Shown here piece after piece: positions 44,257 to 54,035 of a stretch of 64,000 nucleotides of DNA. This DNA comes from Sorangium cellulosum So0157-2 (GTDB lineage Bacteria; Myxococcota_A; Polyangia; Polyangiales; Polyangiaceae). Every line of letters begins with the position of its first letter. Position 1 is the stretch's first letter. The stretch spans positions 7,330,001 through 7,394,000 of the forward strand of contig NC_021658.1 in the NCBI RefSeq assembly GCF_000418325.1. Direction: 5' to 3'. Under the pieces are notes generated by a model. That model was not told the DNA's origin and did no database searches. It worked only from the letters and a program-made list of their open reading frames with translations. A program made the translations under genes and the position numbers.

Positions 44257-44868
44257 TCAGCGCGGCGCCGGCAGCGCGCCGCTGAAGTCGGCGCGGATCG
44301 CGGCCACCCCGTCCGCGCCCGCCGCGAGGCAGGCCGGCGCCGAGCCCGCGTCCACGCCGCCGAGGGCGATGAGCGCGACGCCGCGCGACGCGGCCGCGAG
44401 GCGGGCCCGCGCCTCGCCCAGCGACGCGAGCCCGAGGGGCGGGCCCTTGCCGGGCGTCGCGAAGATCGGCGACAGCACGGCCGCGTCTGCCCCGGCCTCC
44501 GCCGCGCGGAGCACCTCGTCCACGCCGTGGCAGGCAACCGAGACGAAGACGCCGGCGCCGAGCAGGGCGCGCGCGTCCGCCACCGCGACCGAGCGGCGGC
44601 CGAGGTGCACGCCGTCCGCGCCCAGCAGCAGCGCGAGATCCAGGCGGTCGTTGACGACGAACGAGGCGCCGAGCGCGGCGGTGGCGTCGCGCAGGCGCCG
44701 GCCGAGCGCGTGGAGCGCCGCGCCGGAGAGCTCGGGGTCGCGGAGCTGCACCGCCACGCGGGCGCGGGCCTCGGGGGGCAGGGCGCCGAAGGCCGAGAGC
44801 CGCGCGAGCAGGGCCGGCTCCGGCACGTCCGCCGTCTGGGTGATCAGGGTCAACCGCGGGGTGAGCAT
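44257..44868 (-). CDS. thiE: Thiamine phosphate synthase (ThiE/TenI-like)
   Basis: A 203-residue TIM-barrel protein. Family motifs: VAVQLRDPELSG near residues 38-49, VNDRLDLALLLGADGVHLG near 72-90, GADAAVLSPIFATPGKG near 125-141, and ALGGVDAGSAPACLAAGADGVAAI near the end. ThiE joins the thiazole and pyrimidine moieties of thiamine; the TenI homologue is an alternative reading. It lies near but not next to thiG and thiC; thiS, thiF, thiO/H are not in the window. Confidence 0.8.
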   Translation of the reverse strand: MLTPRLTLITQTADVPEPALLARLSAFGALPPEARARVAVQLRDPELSGAALHALGRRLRDATAALGASFVVNDRLDLALLLGADGVHLGRRSVAVADARALLGAGVFVSVACHGVDEVLRAAEAGADAAVLSPIFATPGKGPPLGLASLGEARARLAAASRGVALIALGGVDAGSAPACLAAGADGVAAIRADFSGALPAPR

Positions 44869-44898
44869 GGCCGTCCTCCTGCGCCGACGCGCGGCGCG

Positions 44899-45219
44899 TC
44901 AGCGGTCTCCGTCGCCCGGGGCGCGCGCCCCTCCCGGAGCGCCCGGCTCGCCGAGCGCCTCGAGGTCCTGCCGGGCCATCCGGGCGAACCGGCTCGAAGG
45001 ATACCGCTCGACGAGGAAGCGCAACGTGTCGGCCTGGGCGCGGCGATCGCCGTTCGCCTTGAAGCGCTCGGCCAGGCCGTACAGGGCCTCGCTCGGATCC
45101 TCGTACTGGCGATGATCCGGATCGACGTCGCTCGCGCACTGGTAAGGCGCCCGCGCGACGGCGGCGAAGATCACGAGCGGGCCCAGGGCCGCGCGGATGC
45201 CGGGGAGCACGGGCGCCAT
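44899..45219 (-). CDS. Small lipoprotein-like protein with helical (TPR/YbgF-like) region
   Basis: ATG 45219 gives 106 residues: a hydrophobic segment (ALGPLVIFAAVARAP) ending near a Cys (QCASDVDPDH), then a helical region (ALYGLAERFKANGDRRAQADTLRFLVERYPSSRFARMARQDLEAL) like the tail of a TPR or YbgF-type coiled protein. It overlaps a repeat-rich spacer upstream. I see no specific family. The gene could be co-transcribed with thiE downstream. Confidence 0.6.
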   Translation of the reverse strand: MAPVLPGIRAALGPLVIFAAVARAPYQCASDVDPDHRQYEDPSEALYGLAERFKANGDRRAQADTLRFLVERYPSSRFARMARQDLEALGEPGAPGGARAPGDGDR

Positions 45220-45325
45220 TCGCCGATGAACGCGCGCGAGCGTCAAGAGGACGCCGCGCCGTGACCCGCCGCCACCGGCGAGCCGCCGCCACCGGCGAGC
45301 CGCCGCCACCGCCCCTCCCGAGCCG

Positions 45326-46609
45326 TCAGCTCAGGGGAGCGCCCGTCCGCGCGGCGCCGTTCTCGGCCCCGCCCTTCGGGCCCGGGACGCTGAACGGCGC
45401 GTCGCCGAGGTCCTGCCCGCCCGCGCTCGGCCGGCGGGCGCCGCGCACCGCGCGCAGGAGCGTGTCGTGGAGGGCGCGCGCGCTGTCGTCCCAGTCGCGC
45501 CCGCCGGCGAGCTCCGCGACCCGCGCCGGGTCGTACTCGTGCCGCGCGGCGCGCAGCAGCGCGTCCGCGAGCGCGCCCTTGTCCCCCGGCGGGATGAGCT
45601 CGCCGAGCTCCGGGCTGTGGAGGATGTCGGGGATGCCCCCCACGCTCGTCCCCACCACGCGGCGCCCCGAGGCGAGCGCCTCCAGCACGACGTTCGGCGT
45701 CCCCTCGTGCAGGCTCGGGAGCACGAGGGCGTCCGAGGCCCCGAGCCACAGCGACACCTGGTCGTGCGGCAGGTAGCCGGTCACCGTCAGCCGGCCGCCC
45801 AGCCGGGCGGCGGCGGCCTTGCACGCCTCCTCCTCGGCGCCGCTGCCCACGAGCGTGAGCTCGAGGTCCGGGTGCGCCGGCGCGATCCGCTCGAACGCCT
45901 CGACCAGATCGAGCACCCCCTTGTCCCGGTTCAGGTGGCCGACGAAGACGAACATCTTCGAGCCAGGCGACCGGCCGAGCGCCGCGCGCGACTCGGCGCG
46001 GCTGCGCGGCTGGAACAGCTTCGCGTCGACGCCGTTCATGACGACGTCGATGCGCTCGCGCGGCACGCCGAGCGCCGCGACCCCGTCCGCGAGCTTGCGG
46101 CTGACCGCCACCACCCGGGTCGCGCGCGTGAGGCCCCAGCTGAGCGGCCGCCGCAGCCGCGCGTCGCGCGGGATCACGTCGATGTCCGAGCCGTGCACCT
46201 TGATGACGACCGGCACCCGGAGCAGCCGGCCGAGGCACACGGCGGCGAAGCCGTCCGGGTAGGCGAAGGCCCCGACGATCACGTCGGGCGACGGGCCGCG
46301 CCCGACGAGCTCCGGGAGCATCGACGCCGCGTACAGCGGGCCGTTCAGGGCCGGCGCGACCCTCGGCACGTAGAGATAGCGCGGGTGCCGGACCGGGAGC
46401 CCGTCGATGACCTCCTCGCGCGGCGCGCTGGCGCCGACAGGCCACTTCGAGAGCCGCTCGATGCCAGGGAACCACGGGATCGTCGCGAGCACCCGGACGT
46501 CGCAGTAACGCGACAGCGCGGCGAACTGCCGACGATTGTACGGCGCCTCGTCCGGGTGTACCGCGTTCGGGAAAATCTTCGTGATAAGCAAAACACGCAT
46601 CCGCCGCAA
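45326..46609 (-). CDS. Family 4-like glycosyltransferase
   Basis: A 427-residue GT-B transferase. N-terminus MRVLLITKIFPN (start 46600 or 46609); acceptor half to about residue 190; donor half with VVMNGVDAKLFQP, FVFVGHLNRDKGVLDLVEAF, and the E-x7-E nucleotide-sugar motif HEGTPNVVLEALASG near residue 320. Such enzymes build exopolysaccharide, O-antigen or lipid glycosides. Paired with the transferase at 46830-48068. Donor and acceptor are unknown. Confidence 0.9.
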   Translation of the reverse strand: MRRMRVLLITKIFPNAVHPDEAPYNRRQFAALSRYCDVRVLATIPWFPGIERLSKWPVGASAPREEVIDGLPVRHPRYLYVPRVAPALNGPLYAASMLPELVGRGPSPDVIVGAFAYPDGFAAVCLGRLLRVPVVIKVHGSDIDVIPRDARLRRPLSWGLTRATRVVAVSRKLADGVAALGVPRERIDVVMNGVDAKLFQPRSRAESRAALGRSPGSKMFVFVGHLNRDKGVLDLVEAFERIAPAHPDLELTLVGSGAEEEACKAAAARLGGRLTVTGYLPHDQVSLWLGASDALVLPSLHEGTPNVVLEALASGRRVVGTSVGGIPDILHSPELGELIPPGDKGALADALLRAARHEYDPARVAELAGGRDWDDSARALHDTLLRAVRGARRPSAGGQDLGDAPFSVPGPKGGAENGAARTGAPLS

Positions 46610-46689
46610 GAGCTCCTCCTGTCTGGTCGATCCGAGGCAGCGAGCGCGCCGGCAACAGGGGCTTTGGTGCCGGCGCTGGTTCGAGGGGT

Positions 46690-46800
46690 CTCGTTAGGTC
46701 GTCGGGTCTCGTCGGGTCTCGTCGGGTCTCTCGTCGGGTCGTCGTCGGGTCTCGTCGGGTCTCGTCGGGTTCTCGTCGGGTTCTCGTCGGGTCCCGCGCA
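46690..46800. repeat. Short tandem repeat of the GTCGGGTCTC type
   Basis: About nine to ten units of 10-11 bases (GTCGGGTCTC, with inserts TC or T) in the 220-base spacer between the two glycosyltransferase genes, giving a strand bias of purine/pyrimidine. No gene. Confidence 0.8.
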
Positions 46801-46829
46801 GGCTTGTTTGAGGCTCGCTCGGCCTCGTT

Positions 46830-48068
46830 TCAAGCTCGGTCGGTCTCGCTCAACCTCGTATTCACCACCGGTCCCTGGCTCGTTCCCCCGGACCTCTGCG
46901 CCCGCGGCGAGGCCTCCCCGCCGCGCCGCCGGGCGACGAGCTCGTCGAAGAGCCGCACGTGCGCGTCGACCATCGCCTCCAGGCTGAACTGCTCGGCGAA
47001 CTTCGCGGGGCCGCGCGTGCGCGCGCGCTCGCGGAGCTCCGGGTCGCGGGCGACCCGCGAGAGGTGCTCGACCAGCGCGCCCGGGTCCTTCGGCGGGACG
47101 AGGAACCCGTCGACCCCGTGCTCGATGATCTCGGGGACGCCGCCGACGCGGCTCGCCACGATCGGCTTGCCGAGCGCGAGCGCCTCGAGCAGGGCGAGCG
47201 GCAGCCCCTCCCAGAGCGACGGGAGCACGTAGGCGTCGAACGCGGAGACGAGCTCGGGGACGTCCGAGCGATACCCGGGGAACAGCATCCGGTCGCCGAG
47301 CCCCGCGTCCCTGGCGCGCTGCTGGAGCTCCCCCCGGAGCGGGCCGTCGCCCGCGACGACGAAGCGCGCCTCCGGGGCGCGCCGCAGCACCTCGGGCGCC
47401 GCCTCGATGAGGTAGCGGAGCCCCTTCTGCTCGATGTGCACCACCGCGCACCCGAACACGAACTCCTGCTCGCCGATGCCGAGCTCCGCGCGGATGCGCC
47501 CCTGCTGGCCGCTCGTCAGGGCCCGTGCGAAGCGCGTCCCGTCGATACCGTTGTGGATGACCCGGACCGGCGCGCGGACCTTCACGTCGTCGACGAGGAT
47601 GCGCTTCAGGTCGTGCGAGACCGCGACCATCTCGTCGGCGAGGTACGCGTAGTAGCCGAATTTGCGCCGGTCGAACCCCTTCGCCCGGTTGATCTGGTTG
47701 TGCTCCGAGTAGACGACCAGCGGCCGATTCCGGAGCAGGCGCGCCGCGAGGCCGGCGAAGATGAGCGGAGCCCGGTTGTGGACGTGGACGATATCCACGG
47801 AGCGCTGGTGGAAGAAGCGCCGGATCCAGAGGATCGCCTCGGGATCGCTCTTGAGGCCGGGCAGCACCGGCCGGAGATCCTTCGTGATCACGAGGCACTT
47901 GGAGCGGGGGAGCTTCACCTCCGAGAAGAGCCGCCCCTCGCCGTCGAGGCAGATCAGCGAGAGATCGAAGCCCTGATCGCCGAGCCGATCGAGGAGGCTC
48001 AGCACCACCTTCTCGAGCCCGCCGACCTCGAGGTTGTTCACGACCATGCAGACGTTGGGCTTGCTCAT
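46830..48068 (-). CDS. Family 4-like glycosyltransferase
   Basis: ATG 48068 follows a strong CAGGAG site. The 412-residue GT-B transferase shows VNNLEVGGLEKVVLSLL (residues 10-26), IVHVHNRAPLIFAGLAA, VIHNGIDGTRF, and WEGLPLALLEALALG near residue 290. Family: WcaA/RfaB-like GT4. The C-terminal 35 residues are low complexity. With the other transferase it may form a small polysaccharide-modifying locus. Confidence 0.9.
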   Translation of the reverse strand: MSKPNVCMVVNNLEVGGLEKVVLSLLDRLGDQGFDLSLICLDGEGRLFSEVKLPRSKCLVITKDLRPVLPGLKSDPEAILWIRRFFHQRSVDIVHVHNRAPLIFAGLAARLLRNRPLVVYSEHNQINRAKGFDRRKFGYYAYLADEMVAVSHDLKRILVDDVKVRAPVRVIHNGIDGTRFARALTSGQQGRIRAELGIGEQEFVFGCAVVHIEQKGLRYLIEAAPEVLRRAPEARFVVAGDGPLRGELQQRARDAGLGDRMLFPGYRSDVPELVSAFDAYVLPSLWEGLPLALLEALALGKPIVASRVGGVPEIIEHGVDGFLVPPKDPGALVEHLSRVARDPELRERARTRGPAKFAEQFSLEAMVDAHVRLFDELVARRRGGEASPRAQRSGGTSQGPVVNTRLSETDRA

Positions 48069-48323
48069 ATTCTCCTGAGCGGACCGTCAGGTCGCCGCGG
48101 TCGTCCTCGGAGCGCCCCGTCGCGTCACGACAGAGGTGTCGACCGTGCGATGAGCGTTCCGTGTCATTCTGACTCAGGGGTGTGAGCGTATCATGACCCC
48201 GGCGTGCTGTTCGTTTGACTTCGCACATCGGGACGCCGCGCGGCGCGCTTCCCCGCAGCGCGCCGCGCGCCCCCGCGGCGCGCGGGGCCCCGCCGCCGCG
48301 GCGCACCCCCCCGCCGCGCGCTC
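48069..48323. other. Spacer between the glycosyltransferase and thiG
   Basis: About 255 bases. The side facing 48068 holds a leader with the CAGGAG site; the side next to thiG is GC-rich. No gene and no clear terminator was identified. Confidence 0.35.
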
Positions 48324-49106
48324 CTACAGCCCGGCGATCTTGCCGTGCTCCGGCGACGACGCCGTCGCGTAGAGCTTCTTCGGCATCCGCCCCGCGAGGT
48401 AGGCCATTCGCCCGGCCCTCACCGCGTCCCGCATCGCCTGCGCCATCAGGATCGGATCCCGCGCGCCCGCGATGGCCGTGTTCATCAACACCCCATCACA
48501 CCCGAGCTCCATCGCCACCGCGGCGTCGCTCGCCGTCCCGACGCCCGCGTCCACGATCACCGGCACCTTCGCCGTCTCGCGGATGATCATCAGGTTGTAC
48601 GGGTTCCGGATGCCGAGCCCGCTGCCGATCGGCGCGGCCAGGGGCATCACGGCCGCGCACCCGATGTCCTCCAGCTTCCGGCAGACGATCGGGTCATCCA
48701 TGCAGTAGGGCAGCACCGTGAAGCCCTCCTTGACCAGGATCTTCGCCGCCTCCAGCGTCGCCTCGTTGTCCGGGAACAGCGTCCGTTCATCGCCGATGAC
48801 CTCGAGCTTCACGAGGTCCGACAGCCCGAGCTCGCGCGCGAGCCGGCAGGTGCGGACCGCGTCCTCGACGGTATAGCAGCCCGCCGTGTTCGGCAGGATC
48901 GTGACGCGCCCCTGCTGGAGCAGCGACATCATCGACCCCTCGCCCCGTTCCTTCAGGTTCACGCGGCGGAGGGCCACCGTGACCACCTCCGCGCCGGACG
49001 CCTCGAGCGCGCGACGGGTCTCCTCCAGGTCCTTGTACTTGCCCGTCCCCACGAAGAGGCGGGAAGTGAACGTGTGTCTGCCGATCGTCAACGCGTCGCT
49101 CGTCAT
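48324..49106 (-). CDS. thiG: Thiazole synthase
   Basis: A 260-residue TIM-barrel enzyme that forms the thiazole phosphate of thiamine from deoxyxylulose phosphate, the ThiS thiocarboxylate and dehydroglycine. Motifs: [17 protein letters not shown] near residue 15-31, [38 protein letters not shown] with the catalytic Lys, [19 protein letters not shown], and [20 protein letters not shown]. Single gene; the partner thiS is not adjacent. Confidence 0.95.
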   Translation of the reverse strand: MTSDALTIGRHTFTSRLFVGTGKYKDLEETRRALEASGAEVVTVALRRVNLKERGEGSMMSLLQQGRVTILPNTAGCYTVEDAVRTCRLARELGLSDLVKLEVIGDERTLFPDNEATLEAAKILVKEGFTVLPYCMDDPIVCRKLEDIGCAAVMPLAAPIGSGLGIRNPYNLMIIRETAKVPVIVDAGVGTASDAAVAMELGCDGVLMNTAIAGARDPILMAQAMRDAVRAGRMAYLAGRMPKKLYATASSPEHGKIAGL

Positions 49107-49226
49107 CGCAGGCTCCTCGGTCTCGACCCAGACGATCTAGCTAGTCGGACCGGGACACAGGGTCCAGCACGACCGCGCCGCGGCCTTCCGGCGTGCCCCG
49201 CTCGCCAGCATGGTATCGTTGCCCCT

Positions 49227-49895
49227 ATGTCTCCCAGAGCCTTGCTCATAGCCCTCCTCTTCGCGTTGCCACCCGCGGTCACCCTCGCGCCCGGCGGCGA
49301 CGCCGACCCAGCAGCCGGGGTGAGCCCGGGCGCGCTCCTGTCCGGGCCGCGCGCCGCGCAGGCGGCCGTCGCCGTCCAGCTCTCGCTGGACGAGCTCGTC
49401 GCCGCCGCCTCGTACGTCGTGGTCGCGACCGCGACCGAGCAGCACAGCAGGTGGGAGGAGCTCGGCGGGGCCGAGAGGATCGTGACGTATACCCGCCTGT
49501 CGATCGACCGCACCGTGGCCGGACAGCCCGACGCCGACGTGTGGGTGAGGACGCTCGGGGGCATCGTCGGGGACGTCGGACAGCACGTGGCGGGCGACGC
49601 GCAGCTCCGGATCGGCGCGCAGGCGATGATCTTCGTGTCCCGGGCCAGCTCCGCGCTCGTCGTGTCCGGGATGGCCCAGGGCCATTACCCCATCGTCGAC
49701 GCCGAGGAGACGCGGCGGATCGCCGGCGCCCCGCGCATCGCGGTGCGGCGGCTGGCCGCGAGCCCGTCCAGCGGGACCGTCCTGGCCCGGCCCGGCCCGG
49801 CGATCTCGGCGCGCGAGCAGCTCGTCGGCGCGACGGTCGACGCCGCCATCGACGCGGTGAGCCGCGCCTGGAAGGCGAAGCATGCGCAGAAGTGA
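49227..49895 (+). CDS. Secreted hypothetical protein upstream of the matrixin
   Basis: ATG 49227 (MSPRALLIALLFALPPAV) encodes a signal peptide. The 222-residue product has a beta-rich body: LDELVAAASYVVVATAT, YTRLSIDRTVAG, DVWVRTLGGIVGDVGQHV, MIFVSRASSALVVSGMAQGHYPI. This composition resembles small secreted proteins encoded just before matrixin-like peptidases in myxobacteria. The end overlaps the next gene by 14 bases, so they are coupled. No function is assigned. Confidence 0.75.
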   Translation: MSPRALLIALLFALPPAVTLAPGGDADPAAGVSPGALLSGPRAAQAAVAVQLSLDELVAAASYVVVATATEQHSRWEELGGAERIVTYTRLSIDRTVAGQPDADVWVRTLGGIVGDVGQHVAGDAQLRIGAQAMIFVSRASSALVVSGMAQGHYPIVDAEETRRIAGAPRIAVRRLAASPSSGTVLARPGPAISAREQLVGATVDAAIDAVSRAWKAKHAQK

Positions 49896-50850
49896 TCTCG
49901 CGCCCGCAAGACGGAGAGAGAGCGCGCGCGCCCGCGCCGTCGCCTCGTTCACGCTCGTCGCCGCGGCGCTCGCCCTTCCTCGTGCCGCCCTGGCGTACTG
50001 CCGCACCAGCGTCTGTCCCGAGACCCAGTCGACCGCGGCCGTCTGCAACCCGCAGCAGGCGACCGACTGCGGCATCCCCCTCGCCTGGCCCTCGCCGTGC
50101 GTCAGCTACTCGCTCCAGGAAGACGCCTCGGACCAGGTCACGCTCGCGGAGGCCGAGGCGATCTTCGAGCAGGCCTTCGCCACGTGGACCGCGGCCGACT
50201 GCGGCGGCGGGGCGAGCCCCCGCATGGAGGTCACCTACCTCGGCCCGATCTCGTGCGACGCGCACGAGTACAACCAGCGCAAGGGGAACGCGAACATCAT
50301 CACGTTCCGGGACGACGGGTGGCCGTACGGGAGCGGCGGGAACACCCTCGCGCTCACGACCGTCACCTACAACCTCAAGAACGGCGAGATCTACGACGCC
50401 GACATGGAGGTCAACTCGTTCGACGTGACGCTCTCGATGGGCGACGACGACGTCTCGTTCGACCTCCTGAGCATCGCCACGCACGAGGTCGGCCACTTCC
50501 TCGGGCTCTCGCACTCGGCCGAGGTCACCGCGACCATGTACGCCGACTACCGGCCGGAGAGCACGATGCTCCGCGACCTCGACGACGACGACCGCGCGGG
50601 GATCTGCTCGGTGTACCCGCCCGGGGAGCCGGTCGAGGCGTGCGACCCCACGCCGCGCCACGGCTTCTCCGACCTGTGCGCCGAAGATCAGCCCGACCGG
50701 GAGGAGAGCGGCGGCTGCGCCGCGGCCCCGTCGTCGCCAGGCGGCGGAAGCGGCGGCGGGCTCCTCGCCGCGGCGGCCGCGTCGCTCGGCGCGCTCGCGC
50801 GGGCGCGGCGCGGCAGGGCGGCGCGCCCGGGCCGGGAGAGGGCCCGCTGA
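49882..50850 (+). CDS. Matrixin-like zinc metalloprotease with MYXO-CTERM-like tail
   Basis: ATG 49882 leads a signal peptide (TLVAAALALPRAALAYC) and a Cys-rich domain. The catalytic site HEVGHFLGLSH (residues 202-212) is a textbook metzincin HExxHxxGxxH; TMYADY supplies the Met-turn. The end is typical of MYXO-CTERM-type sorting: GGCAAAPSS linker, a hydrophobic segment (GGGLLAAAAASLGALARA), then Arg-rich residues. Such proteins are secreted or surface-anchored. Confidence 0.9.
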   Translation: MRRSDLAPARRRESARARAVASFTLVAAALALPRAALAYCRTSVCPETQSTAAVCNPQQATDCGIPLAWPSPCVSYSLQEDASDQVTLAEAEAIFEQAFATWTAADCGGGASPRMEVTYLGPISCDAHEYNQRKGNANIITFRDDGWPYGSGGNTLALTTVTYNLKNGEIYDADMEVNSFDVTLSMGDDDVSFDLLSIATHEVGHFLGLSHSAEVTATMYADYRPESTMLRDLDDDDRAGICSVYPPGEPVEACDPTPRHGFSDLCAEDQPDREESGGCAAAPSSPGGGSGGGLLAAAAASLGALARARRGRAARPGRERAR

Positions 50851-50864
50851 GCCAGGCTCCCCCC

Positions 50865-52058
50865 GTGCTCGTCGAGCGCGAAGGCGATCTCGCCCGGGTG
50901 GTCGAGCGCGCCGCGCGCGCCGACGCGCTCGCGGTCGACGTCGAGGCCAACGGGCTGTTCGCGTACCGCGCGCGGCTCTGCACCGTCCAGCTCGCCTTCC
51001 GCGAGGGCGACGGCGTCGCGGTCGCGGTCGTCGACGCGCTCCGCGCGCCGGTCGCGCCGCTCGCGCCGCTCCTCGGGGCCGCGGGGCCGCCCAAGGTGCT
51101 GCACGACCTCACCTTCGACGCGCGCATGCTCGCCGAGGCGGGGGCGCCGCTCGCCGGCGCGCGCGACACCTCGGTCGCCGCGCGCATGCTGGGGCGCGCG
51201 GCGACGGGGCTCGCGGCGCTCGTCTCGGCGGAGCTCGGCGTGAAGCTCGACAAGCAGCTCCAGCAGCACGACTGGGGGCGCAGGCCGCTCGCGGACGCCG
51301 AGCTGCGCTACCTGGCCGACGACGTGCTCCACCTGCTCCCGCTCGACGCGCGGCTCGCGGAGCACGGCCGCGCCCTCGGGATCGAGGACGAGATCGCGGA
51401 GGAGTGCGCCTACAAGCTGGCGACCGCCCTCGGCCCGCCGCGCGATCCGCGGCCGGCGTACGCGCGCATCAAGGGGGCCCAGGCGCTCGCCCCGGAGGGC
51501 CGCGCGATCCTCCGGCGGCTCGTCCTGGCGCGCGAGGCCGCCGCCGAGGAGGCCGACCTGCCCGCCTTCAAGATCGTCGCCGGCGAGGTGCTCCTCGAGC
51601 TCGCGCAGCGGAGGCCGGCCCGGGCCGACGACGTGCGCGCCGTCCGCGGGGCCGCGGCGGGCCGCGCGGGGAGCCTCGTCGCCGCGTGGCTCCGCGCGAT
51701 CGAGCAGGGGCGCGACGACGGCGACGTGCCGGAGGACGAGCGCGCCCTCTTCGCGCAGCCCCGCCCGTCCCGGCGGGAGATCGCCGTCCGGCGCGCGATG
51801 GAGACCCGGATCGCGGCGTGGCGCAGGGCCGAGGCGAAGGCGCGGCAGGTCGACGAGCAGGTCGTGCTGCCAGGGCACTGCGCGCAGGATCTCGTGGAGA
51901 TCGCGCTCGCGGGGGGCCGCGCCGGCGGCGGCGCGGTCGCCGACGCGATCGCGCGCATCCCGGGGCTCGGCGCGCGCCGGCTCGCGCGCTACGGCGCCGC
52001 GCTCGCGGCGCTCGTGACCGCGGCGATGGCGAGCGAGCCGCCCGCCGCGGCGGTGTAG
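50865..52058 (+). CDS. rnd: Ribonuclease D-like 3'-5' exonuclease
   Basis: Best start is GTG 50865 (VLVEREGDLARVVERAA); no ATG is near. The 397-residue product has the DEDDy exonuclease order: DVEANGLFAYRARLCTVQLAF near residue 25-45 (Exo I), VLHDLTFDARMLAEAG near 80-95 (Exo II), and YLADDVLHLLPLDARL near 150-165 (Exo III). HRDC-like helices follow (ARIPGLGARRLARYG). RNase D matures tRNA 3' ends. It begins 14 bases after the matrixin gene. Confidence 0.88.
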   Translation: MLVEREGDLARVVERAARADALAVDVEANGLFAYRARLCTVQLAFREGDGVAVAVVDALRAPVAPLAPLLGAAGPPKVLHDLTFDARMLAEAGAPLAGARDTSVAARMLGRAATGLAALVSAELGVKLDKQLQQHDWGRRPLADAELRYLADDVLHLLPLDARLAEHGRALGIEDEIAEECAYKLATALGPPRDPRPAYARIKGAQALAPEGRAILRRLVLAREAAAEEADLPAFKIVAGEVLLELAQRRPARADDVRAVRGAAAGRAGSLVAAWLRAIEQGRDDGDVPEDERALFAQPRPSRREIAVRRAMETRIAAWRRAEAKARQVDEQVVLPGHCAQDLVEIALAGGRAGGGAVADAIARIPGLGARRLARYGAALAALVTAAMASEPPAAAV

Positions 52059-52274
52059 CCGCGAGGGCGCGTACGCGCCGCCGCGTAAGCCGGCGCGCCG
52101 CGCGTCCGGCGCGCGCCGCGGCGCGTCTGTCGACCGGGCGCGCGCGCGCCCGTCGACCGGTCGTCCGCGCGCGTGACGCCCCGTACGCAGGCGCGCCGGG
52201 TCCACGCGCGCCGCCCGGTCGACAGGCGCGCCGCCCGGTCGACAGACGCGCCGCGCGGTGGAATAGCAGGGCCC
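52059..52274. other. GC-repeat-rich spacer
   Basis: Contains short repeats (CGCCGCCCGGTCGACAGG and related) and no gene. ATG 52275 follows a weak CAGGG site. Confidence 0.4.
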
Positions 52275-54035
52275 ATGCGCTGGAACGATCCTCCCGAGGG
52301 TTCGAAACGACGCCGCCTTTTGCCGGCGGCGAAGTGGTGGATCCGCGCCGCGCTCGCCTTCGCCCTCGTCTTCGGGTGCGTCCTCCTGGGAGCGAGCGCC
52401 GGCGAGCTGTCCCCGCCGCCTCCCCCCTCGGCGCCGCCCGCGGCGGTGAGCGCCGAGGCCGGCGTCGATCCCGAGACGATCCCGGTCGCCCCCGACTCGC
52501 CCCGGGCCTCGATGAGCGCCTTCCTCGAGCTCTGTCGCGCGGGCGAGTACGCCGAGGCCGCGCGCTTCCTCGATCTGCCGCCGAGGGCGGACGGCGCGGC
52601 GTTCGCGCAGAAGCTCAAGGCGGTGCTCGATCGGCACGACTGGCTCGACCTGGAGAGGGTCTCGCCCCATTCGCAGGGGGACACGCAGGACAACCTCGGG
52701 GCCGGCGTGGAGCAGATCGCCAAGATCCCGACCCGGACCGGGTACCAGCCGGTGCGCCTGGTGCGGCGCACGACCCCCGACGGCGTGCGCTGGATCTTCT
52801 CGCGCGCGACCGTGGAGCGCGTCGACGACTGGTACGCGCGGCTCGAAGATCGCTGGCTGCGCGACCACCTGCCGCCGGCGCTATTGCGCCCGGGGCCGCG
52901 CGAGCTGCTCTGGTGGCAGTGGCTCGCGCTGCCGGTCTTCGCGCTCGCCGGCTGGCTCGTCGGCGCGGTCCTGAGCTTCGCCCTCCGCGCCTTGCTCCGC
53001 CGCCTCGTCGTCCGGACGGAGTCCCCGCTCGACGACGCGCTCCTCGAGGGCACGCGCGGCCCGCTCACGTTCGCGGCGGCGCTGCTCGCCATCGAGATCG
53101 CGCTCCCGTGGCTCGGGCTCTACGCGCCGGCCGAGGCGTTCCTCGACAAGGTGGTGCGCGCCGGCGTCTTCGTCGCCGTCTTCTGGTTCGCCCTCCGCGC
53201 GATCGACGCCGTCGGCGGCCGCCTGCTCGCCGCCCCCGCGACGCGCGACAACCCCGCGGCGCGCTCGCTCGTGCCGCTCATGGGGCGGATCGCGAAGGTC
53301 GCGATCGTGATCGTCGGCGCGATCGCCGTGCTGTCCGAGCTCGGCTACCCGGTGGCGAGCCTCATCGCCGGCCTCGGCATCGGCGGCGTCGCGCTCGCCC
53401 TCGCCGCGCAGAAGACGGTGGAGAACCTCTTCGGCTCGGTCTCGATCGGCATCGACCGGCCGTTCCAGGTGGGCGATTTCGTGAAGGTGGACGCGCTGCT
53501 CGGCACGGTCGAGACCATCGGCCTCCGCTCGACCCGGATCCGCACGCTCGACCGGACGATCGTCACGATCCCGAACGGCAAGCTGGCCGATCTCCAGATC
53601 GAGTCGTACACGGCGCGCGACCGGATGCGCCTCGCCTGCGTGCTGGGCCTCGTCCACGAGACCACGCCCGAGCAGCTCCGCGCGATCATCGAGGGGTGCG
53701 AGCGCGCGCTGCGCGCGCACCCGAAGATCTGGCCGGACGACGTCGTGGTGCGCTTCATCGGCGTCGGCCCCTCGTCGCTCGACGTCGAGGTGATGGCGTG
53801 GTTCCAGACGACGGACTTCGGCGAGTTCCGGACGATGCGCCAGGAGATGCTGTTCAGCTTCCTGGAGCTCATCGCCTCGGCCGGGTCGCGGCTCGCGCAC
53901 CCGACGCAGACGCTGCACGTCGCGACGCGCGACGGGGCGCGCCCGCGGCCCGAGGCGGCCGACGGCGGCGGCCCGGCTAACGGGCGGCGGGAGCCGCGGC
54001 CGGCGCCATCGGCTGGAGCCCCGCCTTCTCGATGA
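52275..54035 (+). CDS. MscS-type mechanosensitive channel
   Basis: From ATG 52275 ([11 protein letters not shown]) a 586-residue protein: N-terminal membrane anchor, a periplasmic/soluble region, then several helices. The pore and beta domain are typical: [25 protein letters not shown] near residue 365-390, [39 protein letters not shown], and [17 protein letters not shown]. Larger than E. coli MscS (286 residues). It converges with bioB with a 59-base overlap (53977-54035). Confidence 0.88.
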   Translation: MRWNDPPEGSKRRRLLPAAKWWIRAALAFALVFGCVLLGASAGELSPPPPPSAPPAAVSAEAGVDPETIPVAPDSPRASMSAFLELCRAGEYAEAARFLDLPPRADGAAFAQKLKAVLDRHDWLDLERVSPHSQGDTQDNLGAGVEQIAKIPTRTGYQPVRLVRRTTPDGVRWIFSRATVERVDDWYARLEDRWLRDHLPPALLRPGPRELLWWQWLALPVFALAGWLVGAVLSFALRALLRRLVVRTESPLDDALLEGTRGPLTFAAALLAIEIALPWLGLYAPAEAFLDKVVRAGVFVAVFWFALRAIDAVGGRLLAAPATRDNPAARSLVPLMGRIAKVAIVIVGAIAVLSELGYPVASLIAGLGIGGVALALAAQKTVENLFGSVSIGIDRPFQVGDFVKVDALLGTVETIGLRSTRIRTLDRTIVTIPNGKLADLQIESYTARDRMRLACVLGLVHETTPEQLRAIIEGCERALRAHPKIWPDDVVVRFIGVGPSSLDVEVMAWFQTTDFGEFRTMRQEMLFSFLELIASAGSRLAHPTQTLHVATRDGARPRPEAADGGGPANGRREPRPAPSAGAPPSR

